Shown in pieces: positions 32,331 to 40,921 of a stretch of DNA of 64,000 bases; position 1 is the stretch's first letter, and each line of letters begins with the position of its first letter. The stretch lies in contig JAFSPM010000028.1 in NCBI GenBank assembly GCA_017442855.1, positions 1 through 64,000 on the forward strand, in the 5' to 3' direction. Made by a program: the position numbers and the translations under genes. Below the pieces are notes generated by a model. The model saw nothing but the letters and a program-made list of their open reading frames with translations. It made no database searches and was not told where the DNA came from. Source of the stretch: Bacteroidaceae bacterium. GTDB taxonomy: Bacteria > Bacteroidota > Bacteroidia > Bacteroidales > Bacteroidaceae.

Positions 32331-33908
32331 ATGGAAATGTACAGGAATATTAGTATATGGGTAATGTTGACTGCACTCCTATTAGTAGGATGCACAGACC
32401 ATGAAGTTCTGACAACCTACGAAGTGGTGAAGGAGACTTATAATCCCATACCTATATCATTTTCTCCTTACGTAGGCACAGAACAGGAAGTAGAGGCTAC
32501 TACTAGAGCTGACTTGAATTACCTTAGTTATTATATGAGGGATTTTAATATAAGCAATAATCAGTTTAGATATAGGAATATCCCTTTTTTAGGAGAACAA
32601 CGTTCTGGTCATACTAGAATTGGTCATGCAGCTTATAACAATTATATTGTTGGCGTTTATGGATTCTGGCACGATGGCAGCGACTGGGAAACCGATAAAG
32701 ACAAGACTACCTTGCAGGCCGACTTTATGACCAATCAACCCCTGTTGCACTTGTGGAAAAACAATACCGATGGTCCCTATTGGACATACAGTCCTTTGAA
32801 GTATTGGCCCAATAACAATGCATCAGGGGGTACCAATGGCTATAGCACTGAGACCGACAAAGTGACGTTTATCAGCTACTATCCCTTTCAGGATTACAGC
32901 GGTGGTGAATACTACAAAGATGGAACAGGGACAAGTACCACGGAGCCAGTTGCAACGCTTAAATCTAACACTGCAACGATACCGGCAGATGGTATTCAAT
33001 ATTGGACATTTGAAGACAACGCTGTATATAAAACGAAAAACAACATTAACCTCACTTGCATCACACCGCCTGCAAAGAATGCTACATGGAAAGCCGCCTA
33101 TACCTTTGGATTCCAGCAGAAAGCGGAAACCAAAGACCACTTGGACTTCATGCTGGGTATCAATGAAGATGTTACTAAGCAGAACATTGGAAATAATGTT
33201 ACCTTGAATTTAAGGCATGCTTTATGTGCTGTATATGTGAAGGTTAATTTCGATGGTTGGGCAAGGGAATCAAATAATGTCTATGTAGAAGAAATGCCTG
33301 ATAATGTAAAATGGACTATTAATTCTGTAACATTGGCTGGAGTGTACGACAAAGGAACCGTTACTCCTAAAACAACGGCCAATGGTACAGGTTTCGATTG
33401 GACGTTGATAACTGAAGATGAATTAGGGAATCCAATATCACCTGTGGATTATACTATCTTTACAGAAGATCCCCGACCAATTGGAAACTTTAACGTTTCA
33501 CTTAAAGATGATTATACTTCTGATAAACCGTTATCTCAGAAGTACAAGAGAACTACAGGTAGTGGATATCTTGAAAAAGATAATGTATATACTACTTCTA
33601 ATGGTGCTGGCTTAAAGTGGCTAATATTAGCATTGCCTCAAAAAGCCAATGAGAACACTTACTTGAAGATAGATTATGATCTGGAATATACATACAATAC
33701 AGGAATAGAACCATTAAAGGTCGTTTATAAAAATTGCAAAGAAAGCTATAAGCTACCAACGGGTACATTTGATTTCCCTGCGGGCAAGCGTGTAGTCTTT
33801 AATGTTTATTTCTATTTAAAAAGCGTTAGCATGGATGCCACCATGGCCGACTGGGATGAGGAGGAGTATTATAATATTGAAGAAGGTAAAGGTGTGGTGG
33901 AGGAATGA
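32331..33908 (+). CDS. fimbrillin family lipoprotein 4
   Basis: 525 residues; an ATG at 32337 is an alternative start. The lipoprotein signal is SIWVMLTALLLVGC. PIPISFSPYVGTEQEVEATTRADLN carries the Arg site. Motifs are more diverged: YIVGVYGFWHDGSDW, TNQPLLHLWKN, YSPLKYWPNNN, VTFISYYPF, LNLRHALCAVYVKVNF, and a C-terminal VFNVYFYLKSVSMDATMADWDEEEYYN. Probably a minor or tip-proximal subunit. The next gene overlaps its stop by 4 nt. Confidence 0.8.
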   Translation: MEMYRNISIWVMLTALLLVGCTDHEVLTTYEVVKETYNPIPISFSPYVGTEQEVEATTRADLNYLSYYMRDFNISNNQFRYRNIPFLGEQRSGHTRIGHAAYNNYIVGVYGFWHDGSDWETDKDKTTLQADFMTNQPLLHLWKNNTDGPYWTYSPLKYWPNNNASGGTNGYSTETDKVTFISYYPFQDYSGGEYYKDGTGTSTTEPVATLKSNTATIPADGIQYWTFEDNAVYKTKNNINLTCITPPAKNATWKAAYTFGFQQKAETKDHLDFMLGINEDVTKQNIGNNVTLNLRHALCAVYVKVNFDGWARESNNVYVEEMPDNVKWTINSVTLAGVYDKGTVTPKTTANGTGFDWTLITEDELGNPISPVDYTIFTEDPRPIGNFNVSLKDDYTSDKPLSQKYKRTTGSGYLEKDNVYTTSNGAGLKWLILALPQKANENTYLKIDYDLEYTYNTGIEPLKVVYKNCKESYKLPTGTFDFPAGKRVVFNVYFYLKSVSMDATMADWDEEEYYNIEEGKGVVEE

Positions 33909-35569
33909 TGATCATGAGAAAGTGTAGAGAATTTGGATGGATAATAGGACTGTTGCTTATAGTGGCATGCAGCGAGGGGAAAGACGAGCCCGAGGTGAAT
34001 AAGCCTGAGCAGCCAGAGCAAACCGCTGTGGGCAACCTGCCTGCGGATGGTGCCCCTATTGCCTTCTCAGCCAGCATCAATGAAGAGGCCGATACACGTG
34101 CGCTGACCTATGGCAACGACATCGTGTATTCCGCCATTACCAGAGACGGGGGCGGTGACGTTACTAGCATATCCTTCCACGATGGCATTGAGGACAATGA
34201 TGACCTTAAGCAGACAGGCTTTGGCGTCTATTCCTTCTATACGGGAGAGAAGCTAGTTGGTGGCACTGGTGATGATAAACCAACCATTGTCAAGGACAAG
34301 GAAATCGTGATGCTGAACCAACAAGTGACTTGGGATGCCGTCAATTCGAAATGGACCTACACGCCTATGCGTTTTTGGCCAGGCAGTGAGAACTATATGT
34401 CGTTTTATGCTTACGCACCGTGGAGCAGCACCATTTATCCTTCAATTGGTGATAAAGCTTCAGATGGTGATTATTCCAAACAGACGAGTACATCGTATGG
34501 AATGAAAGGAACATATACTTTTAACTATAATAAAGACATAAAAGTTCCTTCCGTTGTCTGGAACTTCGACGAACAGCAGGATGTGGTGTGGGGCATGAAC
34601 AGGGATACCAATAAACCTTTCCAGAACATCCACCGTTCGGATACCGACAATGGCACGCTGCACTGGAAATTCCAACACGAGTTGGCGCGCGTGAAGTTCA
34701 GCATCTTTAACTTCAAGGATATCTTGGATATCTATCAGGAAAGTACGGCAGGCGTAATACCTAATGGCTTGTCTGTGACTCCTAATGGCGGTACTGTAGG
34801 TGCTGGTGGCGTGGATGCATACTCTTTTCATTATACAGCTACTGGCGCAGATGGTGAAGGGCCTACTGGCTACTATGCCCGATTATATGAAAAGTCTGGG
34901 GAAAATGCCCTTTGCCATAAGTTTGAAGAACTGGACAATAGTGCCATGCTGATTATTACAAGCATTGAAATCAAGAACTTGGTGACGGGAGCCACACTGA
35001 ACCATGATGCAAGTGTTGATGGAGGCGTGAGCTGGAGTGATAAGACTACAACGACAACTTATGAAATACCGCCAGGTTTGCTGAATCCCAAGTTCTATAA
35101 GGCCTCAAGTGAAATCAGTAGCATTACCTTTGGTGACGACTGGTCGTCTTTCCCCTCATTGGGTGTTGAAACCCTTCCACTGACGGTGCCTACTGGTGAA
35201 GGTATGGACGGCAAGAGCCACTACTTCCTGATGGTGCCAAAAGAAGTTAATGCAAATACGGAGGACGAATTGGCGCTTGTCATTAAGTACAAGATTATCC
35301 GTAGGTTCAAACTGACGGGTAACTATACGCTTGACAATGAAGTGCCAAAACCAAATACAGGCGCTTTTGATTTTGAATGGACCGGGGTGCTTGGCACCAC
35401 ACTTGAACCGCAAACGCTTGAAGCCCCATTGAATGTGGCGTTCGAGGCCAACCATTCCTATCACATAGCCATCCGCTTGGGTAAGATGATGCAGGTAGAG
35501 TTTGAGGTAACCGACTGGGATGATAACGATGCAGGAGGCATTAACGTGTCAATACCCTCATTTGAATAA
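33905..35569 (+). CDS. fimbrillin family lipoprotein 5
   Basis: 554 residues. The start overlaps the previous stop (ATGA); other ATGs at 33908 and 33914 are possible. The lipoprotein signal is EFGWIIGLLLIVAC. APIAFSASINEEADTRALTYGND has the Arg site. Motifs: QTGFGVYSFYTGEKLVGG, LNQQVTWD, YTPMRFWPGSENYMSFYAYAPW, WKFQHELARVKFSIFNF, and C-terminal SYHIAIRLGKMMQVEFEVTDWDDNDAGG. Translationally coupled to its neighbours; likely a minor subunit. Confidence 0.8.
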   Translation: MMIMRKCREFGWIIGLLLIVACSEGKDEPEVNKPEQPEQTAVGNLPADGAPIAFSASINEEADTRALTYGNDIVYSAITRDGGGDVTSISFHDGIEDNDDLKQTGFGVYSFYTGEKLVGGTGDDKPTIVKDKEIVMLNQQVTWDAVNSKWTYTPMRFWPGSENYMSFYAYAPWSSTIYPSIGDKASDGDYSKQTSTSYGMKGTYTFNYNKDIKVPSVVWNFDEQQDVVWGMNRDTNKPFQNIHRSDTDNGTLHWKFQHELARVKFSIFNFKDILDIYQESTAGVIPNGLSVTPNGGTVGAGGVDAYSFHYTATGADGEGPTGYYARLYEKSGENALCHKFEELDNSAMLIITSIEIKNLVTGATLNHDASVDGGVSWSDKTTTTTYEIPPGLLNPKFYKASSEISSITFGDDWSSFPSLGVETLPLTVPTGEGMDGKSHYFLMVPKEVNANTEDELALVIKYKIIRRFKLTGNYTLDNEVPKPNTGAFDFEWTGVLGTTLEPQTLEAPLNVAFEANHSYHIAIRLGKMMQVEFEVTDWDDNDAGGINVSIPSFE

Positions 35570-35572
35570 AGC

Positions 35573-38500
35573 ATGAAGACGATGAATAAAAACATAATCC
35601 ATAAACTGTTGATGCAGTTGGCTAAAATGCTGCTGTGCCTTTTCGCACTGACCGGCTTGTCGTGCGAGCGAGATACTTTCTACATCAATGACATCCAACC
35701 CGGCGAACCCGTAGATATATTGCTGGGCTTTGAGTTGCCACTGAAGGATCAGGTAGCAGTGACACGCACGTTGACCGATAAGGAAGAACATCAGATCAAC
35801 GACTTCTACCTGTTGATATTCAATGAGGCCCAAGAGAAGATTTTCGGGAAATATTACACCTTGGAAGAGTTGCAAGGGAAAATCAGCTATGAAGGTGGTA
35901 CATGGTCATCGGTGTCCGATCATATAGATGACATGAAACAGGCCAACTCAACCCACGGCTATGTGCTGGCCAAAGCTGTTACGAGTACTTGTTACATCTT
36001 CGGCTTTGCCAATATAGGCAGTGACAACGAAGAGGACATGGCTGCTGACCCAAAGCTCGAGGGGGTGGCGGTGAAGGAAAACCTGAAGGAAGGACTGCAA
36101 TCCACCCGTTATAAGCTGGATCATCTCAGAACACTCGACCAGCTGTATGAGGTGCAGATGGATGCTATGTCTGGCGCCAAGACCGACATTCTGATACGTG
36201 ATACACCCAACTTGCTCTACAGCGGGGCGTGGAGAGCTTACGGTTCAGACTTAGAAACCAATAAAGAGCTTAACGGCAAGGTTGATATAGGGTATTTGAT
36301 AACTGCGGATCCGACTATAAACAACGACGGTAATATTGACCTGCGTAAGAAAGGGATGATTTATCTACGTACGCTCACATCCCACATAAATTTTAACATC
36401 AAGATCAACTCGGATGTGTTCACAGCCTTTGAGCCAGAATATTGGCAGGTGGTGAATCTTCCCCAGCGTGTGTATCTGATGGACCAAGGAGATAAGACTC
36501 CAGTAAAGAAAGCCGAGATTGAGTTTATGGAAAGTACGGAGATGACTAATAACATGGTTCACGACAATGGCATGTTTACTTTCGACTTCTGGATGTTTGA
36601 AAACCACAAGAAGGCAAGAAAGGCGTCTGATCTGACCAACACATTGAGTTACTCTGTTGTTACTTCTAATTATGTGTCATCTGCTAACACGTCAAATTCC
36701 GAGTTTAAGAATCAATATCTTTATGTGGCTGCACCAGATGAAAATGAGAAACTAGATGTAATTGAAGATGAAGATGATAACCCGGAAAATGATATCATTG
36801 GGTATTACAAGCATCACTTTGGTAATGAACTGAATCAGTGGGAGGTGACAGAGGGCTCAAATACCCCCTTACCCAAACTAAAGACCATATATGGTTATGG
36901 AGCCACTCTTGCAAAACAAGAGGCAGACTATGGCCTTACGAAAGGTACAGTTGACGAGAATAACGAAGAAGCCATTCAACAGTTCCTTTATTCTAAACGT
37001 GAGTTTCAGGTGAAACGCAGGTCGGTCAATACATCTGTGTGGAACAGGGCTGGTGACTATTATCCCAATGATGAAGGATATGGCCCTTGGGCATCTGCCA
37101 CCGATGAAATAAAAAACAACTACCTGAAGATGAAGTACAGCTCCAAGAAGTTTGTGTATGTGGATGACAAGGCTACCTACGTGATTATCAAGGGGCGGTT
37201 GAGAATGAAGAAAACAACGGACGAAGGCTTCAACCTGGTGAACTATGGCAGCAGTAAGGATGGTGATTACCTGACTTCGCAAACCGACACCTATCATGAC
37301 GGTTATGCCGATGTGACCTACACCATACACCTGGGCAATATTAATGAAAGCATTGACGATTTCAACTGTCTGCGTAATACGGAATACAACTATACGGTAA
37401 CCATCAACGGCATCAACAGCATCTATACCACCGTAGAGTCGAGCTTGGATAATGGCAGCGGCAGTCAGTATCGTGTGAAGAAACAGCCGGGTGCCGACGG
37501 CATGCTGAACCTGGCCAGAGGCACTGTATATAACACGGATGCACATTTCTGCCAGTTTAACATGATGCTTACCAAAGCCTCGCTCAACAACTTCTATTTC
37601 GAGATGCATACACCCTGGCGCACCTATAGCACGGAAGAGATTAAGACAGATATAACTGCGGGATATTCTTCTACAGAAGGAACTTCTGGTTATGAAAACT
37701 ATTTGGCGAAGTATGGCAACAATCCTGACTTCAACTGGTTTAAGTTCTCACCTAACGACGACCAGGCTGGCATGTTTGACGAAGAGAGCACTTATACCTC
37801 CAATGAGACCACATACAAGCAAACTCGGCGAACCACAAAGTATAATTCTACGGTTATGTGGAACCTCTTTACCTTTACGGAGACCATGATTGTCTTGGAA
37901 CAGGCTTCGGCAGCGGCTGCGCCTAAGCCAGATGAGACATCTGATGCAGCCGATACTAGGATGGCGAATTTGCTGGCCAGCACATTCGAGTGTTCGGTGG
38001 GTGGTAAGACATATCATGGCGACAAGGCACTGCCTTTCTTGCTGGATGAAGTGAAGTACGAGGTCAGCAAGGCCGTGTACGACAATGCGGTAAGTAACAA
38101 TAATTCTTATCAAACATGCACTGATGAAGATGGCAAATATTATATCACCGAAGACTATGTGAAATACTTCAAAGAACATTGTTCGCTGACGGATGAAGAA
38201 AAAGCACAGGTAACACATATCCGCCGCATGTTCTATACCGTCTATCTGGATGAGTACTACTATCATACGCAACCCTACGGAGTGACAAGTTGGACGAATC
38301 CCTATTGGAAACACTTTGCCAACCAGACTTCTCGCTTTGTCAACTTCGGTTATCATTCAACGGGTGAGGCATCATCGGTCAATGGCTATATATTGAGTCC
38401 CGACAAGCAGAGCGGTGTCATGCTGACGCAGCTGACTGTGGTGCAACCCAGCATCCAGACATTCTATTCGCAGGACAATGCAGCTGCCGAATCAGTGGCC

Positions 38501-39859
38501 ATCGGACTGGAGCATGTGAACGAGACGCATGACCCTCGTTGGACGGACCTTGGTGATTGGACGGGACATGAGATATCAACTACAAAGGCTGATGGAGTTA
38601 ATAACTACTATTCCTATAATGGATGGCTGAACACTATCAATTATGTGAACCAGGATATAACAGGACTAACCGGCACAACCCTGTGGGATTACTATGTCAG
38701 CGATTTGACGTATGATAGCCATAACGGATTGCAGAATAACGTAGCTATGAGGTTGAGTGGTAATACCTGGAATAACGATATGAGAAAAAGGACAGGTGAT
38801 GCCAGGAATGATATTCAGGAGAATCCTTATTTGGCAGGTGCCATACGCATGTGCCTGAACCGTAACCGTGACGAGAACGGTAATGGTAAGATTGACGAGG
38901 AGGAGTTGAAATGGTTCCTGCCAACTGCCAGACAATACGAGCTGGCCAACCTGGGACATTTCTCGCTGCAAGACCCGTTGTTGGAATACAATGACTATGT
39001 GCTTGCTGACGGAAGCCAACGTCTGCCATTGGCATCTGTGGCCGATAATGAATTGTGGGAATTCCGTTATGTTGCCAGCGATTACCAGATGCTGGCAGCG
39101 GAACAGATGACTAACTCTCCTGATTATACGGGTGCAAATTGGGTGACAGGCCCATACAATTTGCGCTGCATGAGAAACCTTGGCGGTGAAACGGAGCGTA
39201 ACGGAGATGGTAGTACCAAAACAAATATATCAAGTAACAGCCAGAGCTTAGTCTTCGCCTATGATTCAGGTGAGAAGGTGTTTACTGTCAATCTGTTTGA
39301 TTCCCGTAGCATGAGAAGCATCTATTATGATGCGGAAGAGTTGCCCGAGCACTATCTGTTCTCTGCCACTAACCTGCCTTACAGAAAGTTCAAGGTTGCC
39401 AAGAGTCCACTGACTGTGAATAAATCGGGTTATACCACCTTTAAAGATCTCATTGAACAGTCGAGACCTTGTCAGCAATATTCTGAGGATATGGGAGGTA
39501 ATGACTTAGGCTCATGGCGAGTGCCAAACCAGGCAGAGTTGGCATTGATGGTGATGCAGCTGCGTTCATATAACGAGAGCAAAGGCAGTAATAAGGTGGA
39601 GGAAGAAAGTAATCCATGGTTCTTCTTGGAAAAAGGAAATGCCGATACCAATTTCCTGACTGGTACGTCATGGAACTTTACAGGCTATTGGGGGCGCATG
39701 ATTACCGGCAACCATGACAGCGAGGGATGGGGTATGCACATGACTGGCGCTAAGCCAAACTCCAACAATATTGTCAATGGCAATTATACCACCTTCACAC
39801 CTTCTACGCTTGATGGAAAAAACTATTACGTGCGTTGCGTGAAAGATATCATGAATTAA
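35573..39859 (+). CDS. giant DUF4906-type lipoprotein, putative fimbrial tip
   Basis: 1428 residues. The lipoprotein signal LAKMLLCLFALTGLSC precedes a fimbrillin-like start (DILLGFELPLKDQVAVTRTLTDKEEHQINDFYLLIFN). Long middle regions are without motifs I know. An EF-hand-like loop, DENGNGKIDEEE, lies near 1105-1116 and is followed by LKWFLPTARQYE. The C-terminus (GSWRVPNQAELALMVMQL...YYVRCVKDIMN) looks like a FISUMP/DUF1566-type lectin-like domain. As the last and largest gene of the locus, separated by 3 nt, it is probably a tip adhesin (inference). Confidence 0.72.
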   Translation: MKTMNKNIIHKLLMQLAKMLLCLFALTGLSCERDTFYINDIQPGEPVDILLGFELPLKDQVAVTRTLTDKEEHQINDFYLLIFNEAQEKIFGKYYTLEELQGKISYEGGTWSSVSDHIDDMKQANSTHGYVLAKAVTSTCYIFGFANIGSDNEEDMAADPKLEGVAVKENLKEGLQSTRYKLDHLRTLDQLYEVQMDAMSGAKTDILIRDTPNLLYSGAWRAYGSDLETNKELNGKVDIGYLITADPTINNDGNIDLRKKGMIYLRTLTSHINFNIKINSDVFTAFEPEYWQVVNLPQRVYLMDQGDKTPVKKAEIEFMESTEMTNNMVHDNGMFTFDFWMFENHKKARKASDLTNTLSYSVVTSNYVSSANTSNSEFKNQYLYVAAPDENEKLDVIEDEDDNPENDIIGYYKHHFGNELNQWEVTEGSNTPLPKLKTIYGYGATLAKQEADYGLTKGTVDENNEEAIQQFLYSKREFQVKRRSVNTSVWNRAGDYYPNDEGYGPWASATDEIKNNYLKMKYSSKKFVYVDDKATYVIIKGRLRMKKTTDEGFNLVNYGSSKDGDYLTSQTDTYHDGYADVTYTIHLGNINESIDDFNCLRNTEYNYTVTINGINSIYTTVESSLDNGSGSQYRVKKQPGADGMLNLARGTVYNTDAHFCQFNMMLTKASLNNFYFEMHTPWRTYSTEEIKTDITAGYSSTEGTSGYENYLAKYGNNPDFNWFKFSPNDDQAGMFDEESTYTSNETTYKQTRRTTKYNSTVMWNLFTFTETMIVLEQASAAAAPKPDETSDAADTRMANLLASTFECSVGGKTYHGDKALPFLLDEVKYEVSKAVYDNAVSNNNSYQTCTDEDGKYYITEDYVKYFKEHCSLTDEEKAQVTHIRRMFYTVYLDEYYYHTQPYGVTSWTNPYWKHFANQTSRFVNFGYHSTGEASSVNGYILSPDKQSGVMLTQLTVVQPSIQTFYSQDNAAAESVAIGLEHVNETHDPRWTDLGDWTGHEISTTKADGVNNYYSYNGWLNTINYVNQDITGLTGTTLWDYYVSDLTYDSHNGLQNNVAMRLSGNTWNNDMRKRTGDARNDIQENPYLAGAIRMCLNRNRDENGNGKIDEEELKWFLPTARQYELANLGHFSLQDPLLEYNDYVLADGSQRLPLASVADNELWEFRYVASDYQMLAAEQMTNSPDYTGANWVTGPYNLRCMRNLGGETERNGDGSTKTNISSNSQSLVFAYDSGEKVFTVNLFDSRSMRSIYYDAEELPEHYLFSATNLPYRKFKVAKSPLTVNKSGYTTFKDLIEQSRPCQQYSEDMGGNDLGSWRVPNQAELALMVMQLRSYNESKGSNKVEEESNPWFFLEKGNADTNFLTGTSWNFTGYWGRMITGNHDSEGWGMHMTGAKPNSNNIVNGNYTTFTPSTLDGKNYYVRCVKDIMN

Positions 39860-40179
39860 GAATCTTTGAAACTACTATTTCGTGTTTTTATATCATCAAT
39901 CCTTATCATGCCATATCCTCTTCGGGGGGTATGGCATGGTTGCATTTTGTATCACTGCATAAAATGGCTTTAGTTGTGGGTGTTCCTGTATGCTGTTTAT
40001 ATTTTACAGCTACACTCCTCATGGAAAGAACTGGTTACGTCAGCATAATCTGTTATAAGTTCTAACACAGAAAAAAAAGATATGCCATAAAAGGTGCATA
40101 GTTACACTTCTCTTAAAATATAATGAAATCTATGTATTATCACGAGTGTATCTTCTAAAGGAAGTTACACTTTTTATCT

Positions 40180-40403
40180 ACGGATTGTTGCAGTATCTGT
40201 TACCAGTCGTCGCGATATCTTCTATCACCCGTCGCAGTATCTCCTATGAGTCATCGCAATATCTCCTTTACCCCCATAGGAGATATTTCTTTCACCCGTG
40301 GCAGATATCGCGACCACCCGTAGCTGCCATCCCTTTCCCCCGTAGATGCCTTTACTTCCACTCGTAGCAGGCTTTCCGTCCACCCGAAGCAGGCTTTCCG
40401 TAC
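40180..40403. repeat. ten-unit degenerate 22-bp tandem array
   Basis: Units start at 40180, 40202, 40227, 40249, 40272, 40294, 40316, 40338, 40360 and 40382. Lengths are 22 bases except 25 for the second and 23 for the fourth. The approximate unit is acccgtagcagatatctccttc. The last two units are nearly identical (c-g-aagcaggctttccgt), while the early ones share gcaatatctcc-like cores. Units vary too much for a CRISPR array, and 22 is not a multiple of three. Confidence 0.75.
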
Positions 40404-40460
40404 TTCAAGTACGAAGATTGGAAAGCTGATGAATACGCGAATCGAAAGAATTAAAAATAG

Positions 40461-40500
40461 AGAAGCTGAAGGTCAAACTTGACTTTCAGCTTCTTTGTTT
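40461..40500. terminator. terminator after tRNA-Pro(GGG)
   Basis: AGAAGCTGAAGGTCAA (40461-40476) pairs with TTGACTTTCAGCTTCT (40479-40494) with a single G-T wobble. It lies just beyond the 3' end of the minus-strand tRNA and has T-rich sequence on its plus-strand side. Confidence 0.7.
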
Positions 40501-40503
40501 GTG

Positions 40504-40578
40504 TCGGGGTGACTAGATTCGAACTAGCGACCCCACGCCCCCCAGACGTATACTCTAACCGGACTGAGCTACACCCCG
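40504..40578 (-). tRNA. tRNA-Pro (anticodon GGG)
   Basis: Minus strand: acceptor CGGGGTG/CACCCCG with discriminator A, D-arm AGCTCAGTCCGGTTAGAG, anticodon loop CTGGGGG giving GGG, T-arm CTAGTTCGAATCTAG. CCA is not encoded. The sequence ctacaccccgaa at its 5' end (40569-40580) is repeated at 40593-40604 in the precursor leader. Confidence 0.93.
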
Positions 40579-40630
40579 AAACAAATAATAAACTACACCC
40601 CGAACAACGAACTTACCCCTAAATGCGGTG

Positions 40631-40662
40631 CAAATGTAGTGCGTTTTTTCTAATCATGCAAA
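40631..40662 (-). promoter_or_regulatory. promoter of tRNA-Pro(GGG)
   Basis: Minus strand: TTTG (40662-40659), 20-nt spacer, TACATTTG (40638-40631). Transcription would start near 40625 and give a leader of about 47 nt before the tRNA. Confidence 0.65.
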
Positions 40663-40677
40663 TTTTTCACTGATTTG

Positions 40678-40708
40678 TTTGCGCATAACATATTATTTCC
40701 TACCTTTG
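40678..40708 (+). promoter_or_regulatory. promoter of leader RNA and orphan lipoprotein
   Basis: TTTG (40678-40681), exactly 19 nt, TACCTTTG (40701-40708): a full consensus match. It is divergent from the tRNA-Pro promoter. The start codon of the first large gene is 214 nt downstream, so the leader is long. Confidence 0.82.
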
Positions 40709-40712
40709 CCCC

Positions 40713-40921
40713 CGTTAATTCATCAACAACAATGAAGGCTATGAATTTAAGAACAACTCACATCTCTCTTGCGGAAGAAACCATCCGCCTTGGCAGTCAA
40801 CAACGACTGCACATCATTTACCATCTCTTGATTTAGCAAACCAACATTGCCTTCCGCAAAGTGGAGTTGCGGCCTGTCGTTGTTGTGATGTTATTGTTTT
40901 ACTAATCATTAATCAAGAAAA
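40713..40921 (+). ncRNA. structured mRNA leader with competing hairpins
   Basis: Several pairings compete. TTGCGGAAG (40769-40777) can pair with CTTCCGCAA (40851-40859), but CCGCAA (40854-40859) can also pair with TTGCGG (40867-40872). GCAGTC-AACAAC-GACTGC (40793-40810) is a hairpin whose loop and right arm can pair with GTCGTTGTTG (40876-40885), crossing the first helix. This has the form of an RNA switch, attenuator or pseudoknot. I do not recognise a known riboswitch class. Confidence 0.5.
40732..40836 (+). CDS. possible 34-residue leader peptide
   Basis: An ATG at 40732, about 18 nt after the predicted transcript start, opens a frame of 34 codons (MKAMNLRTTHISLAEETIRL and 14 more residues) ending at TAG 40836. 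It overlaps the first strands of the structured leader, as leader peptides of attenuators do. It could instead be chance; no similarity is recognised. Confidence 0.35.
   Translation: MKAMNLRTTHISLAEETIRLGSQQRLHIIYHLLI

Larger units (their letters stand above)
39860..40503. other. 644-nt gene-free region after the fimbrial locus
   Basis: CATGCCATA (39907-39915) pairs with TATGGCATG (39930-39938), a likely end-of-operon hairpin. No credible gene follows. From 40180 a degenerate 22-bp tandem array begins, listed separately. After it, GCTTTCC...GGAAAGC (40392-40426) encloses CGTACTT-C-AAGTACG. Confidence 0.6.

Noticed and set aside
40180-40403. CRISPR array
   Set aside because: Units differ at many positions, there are no identical repeats with unique spacers, and no cas genes are in the window.
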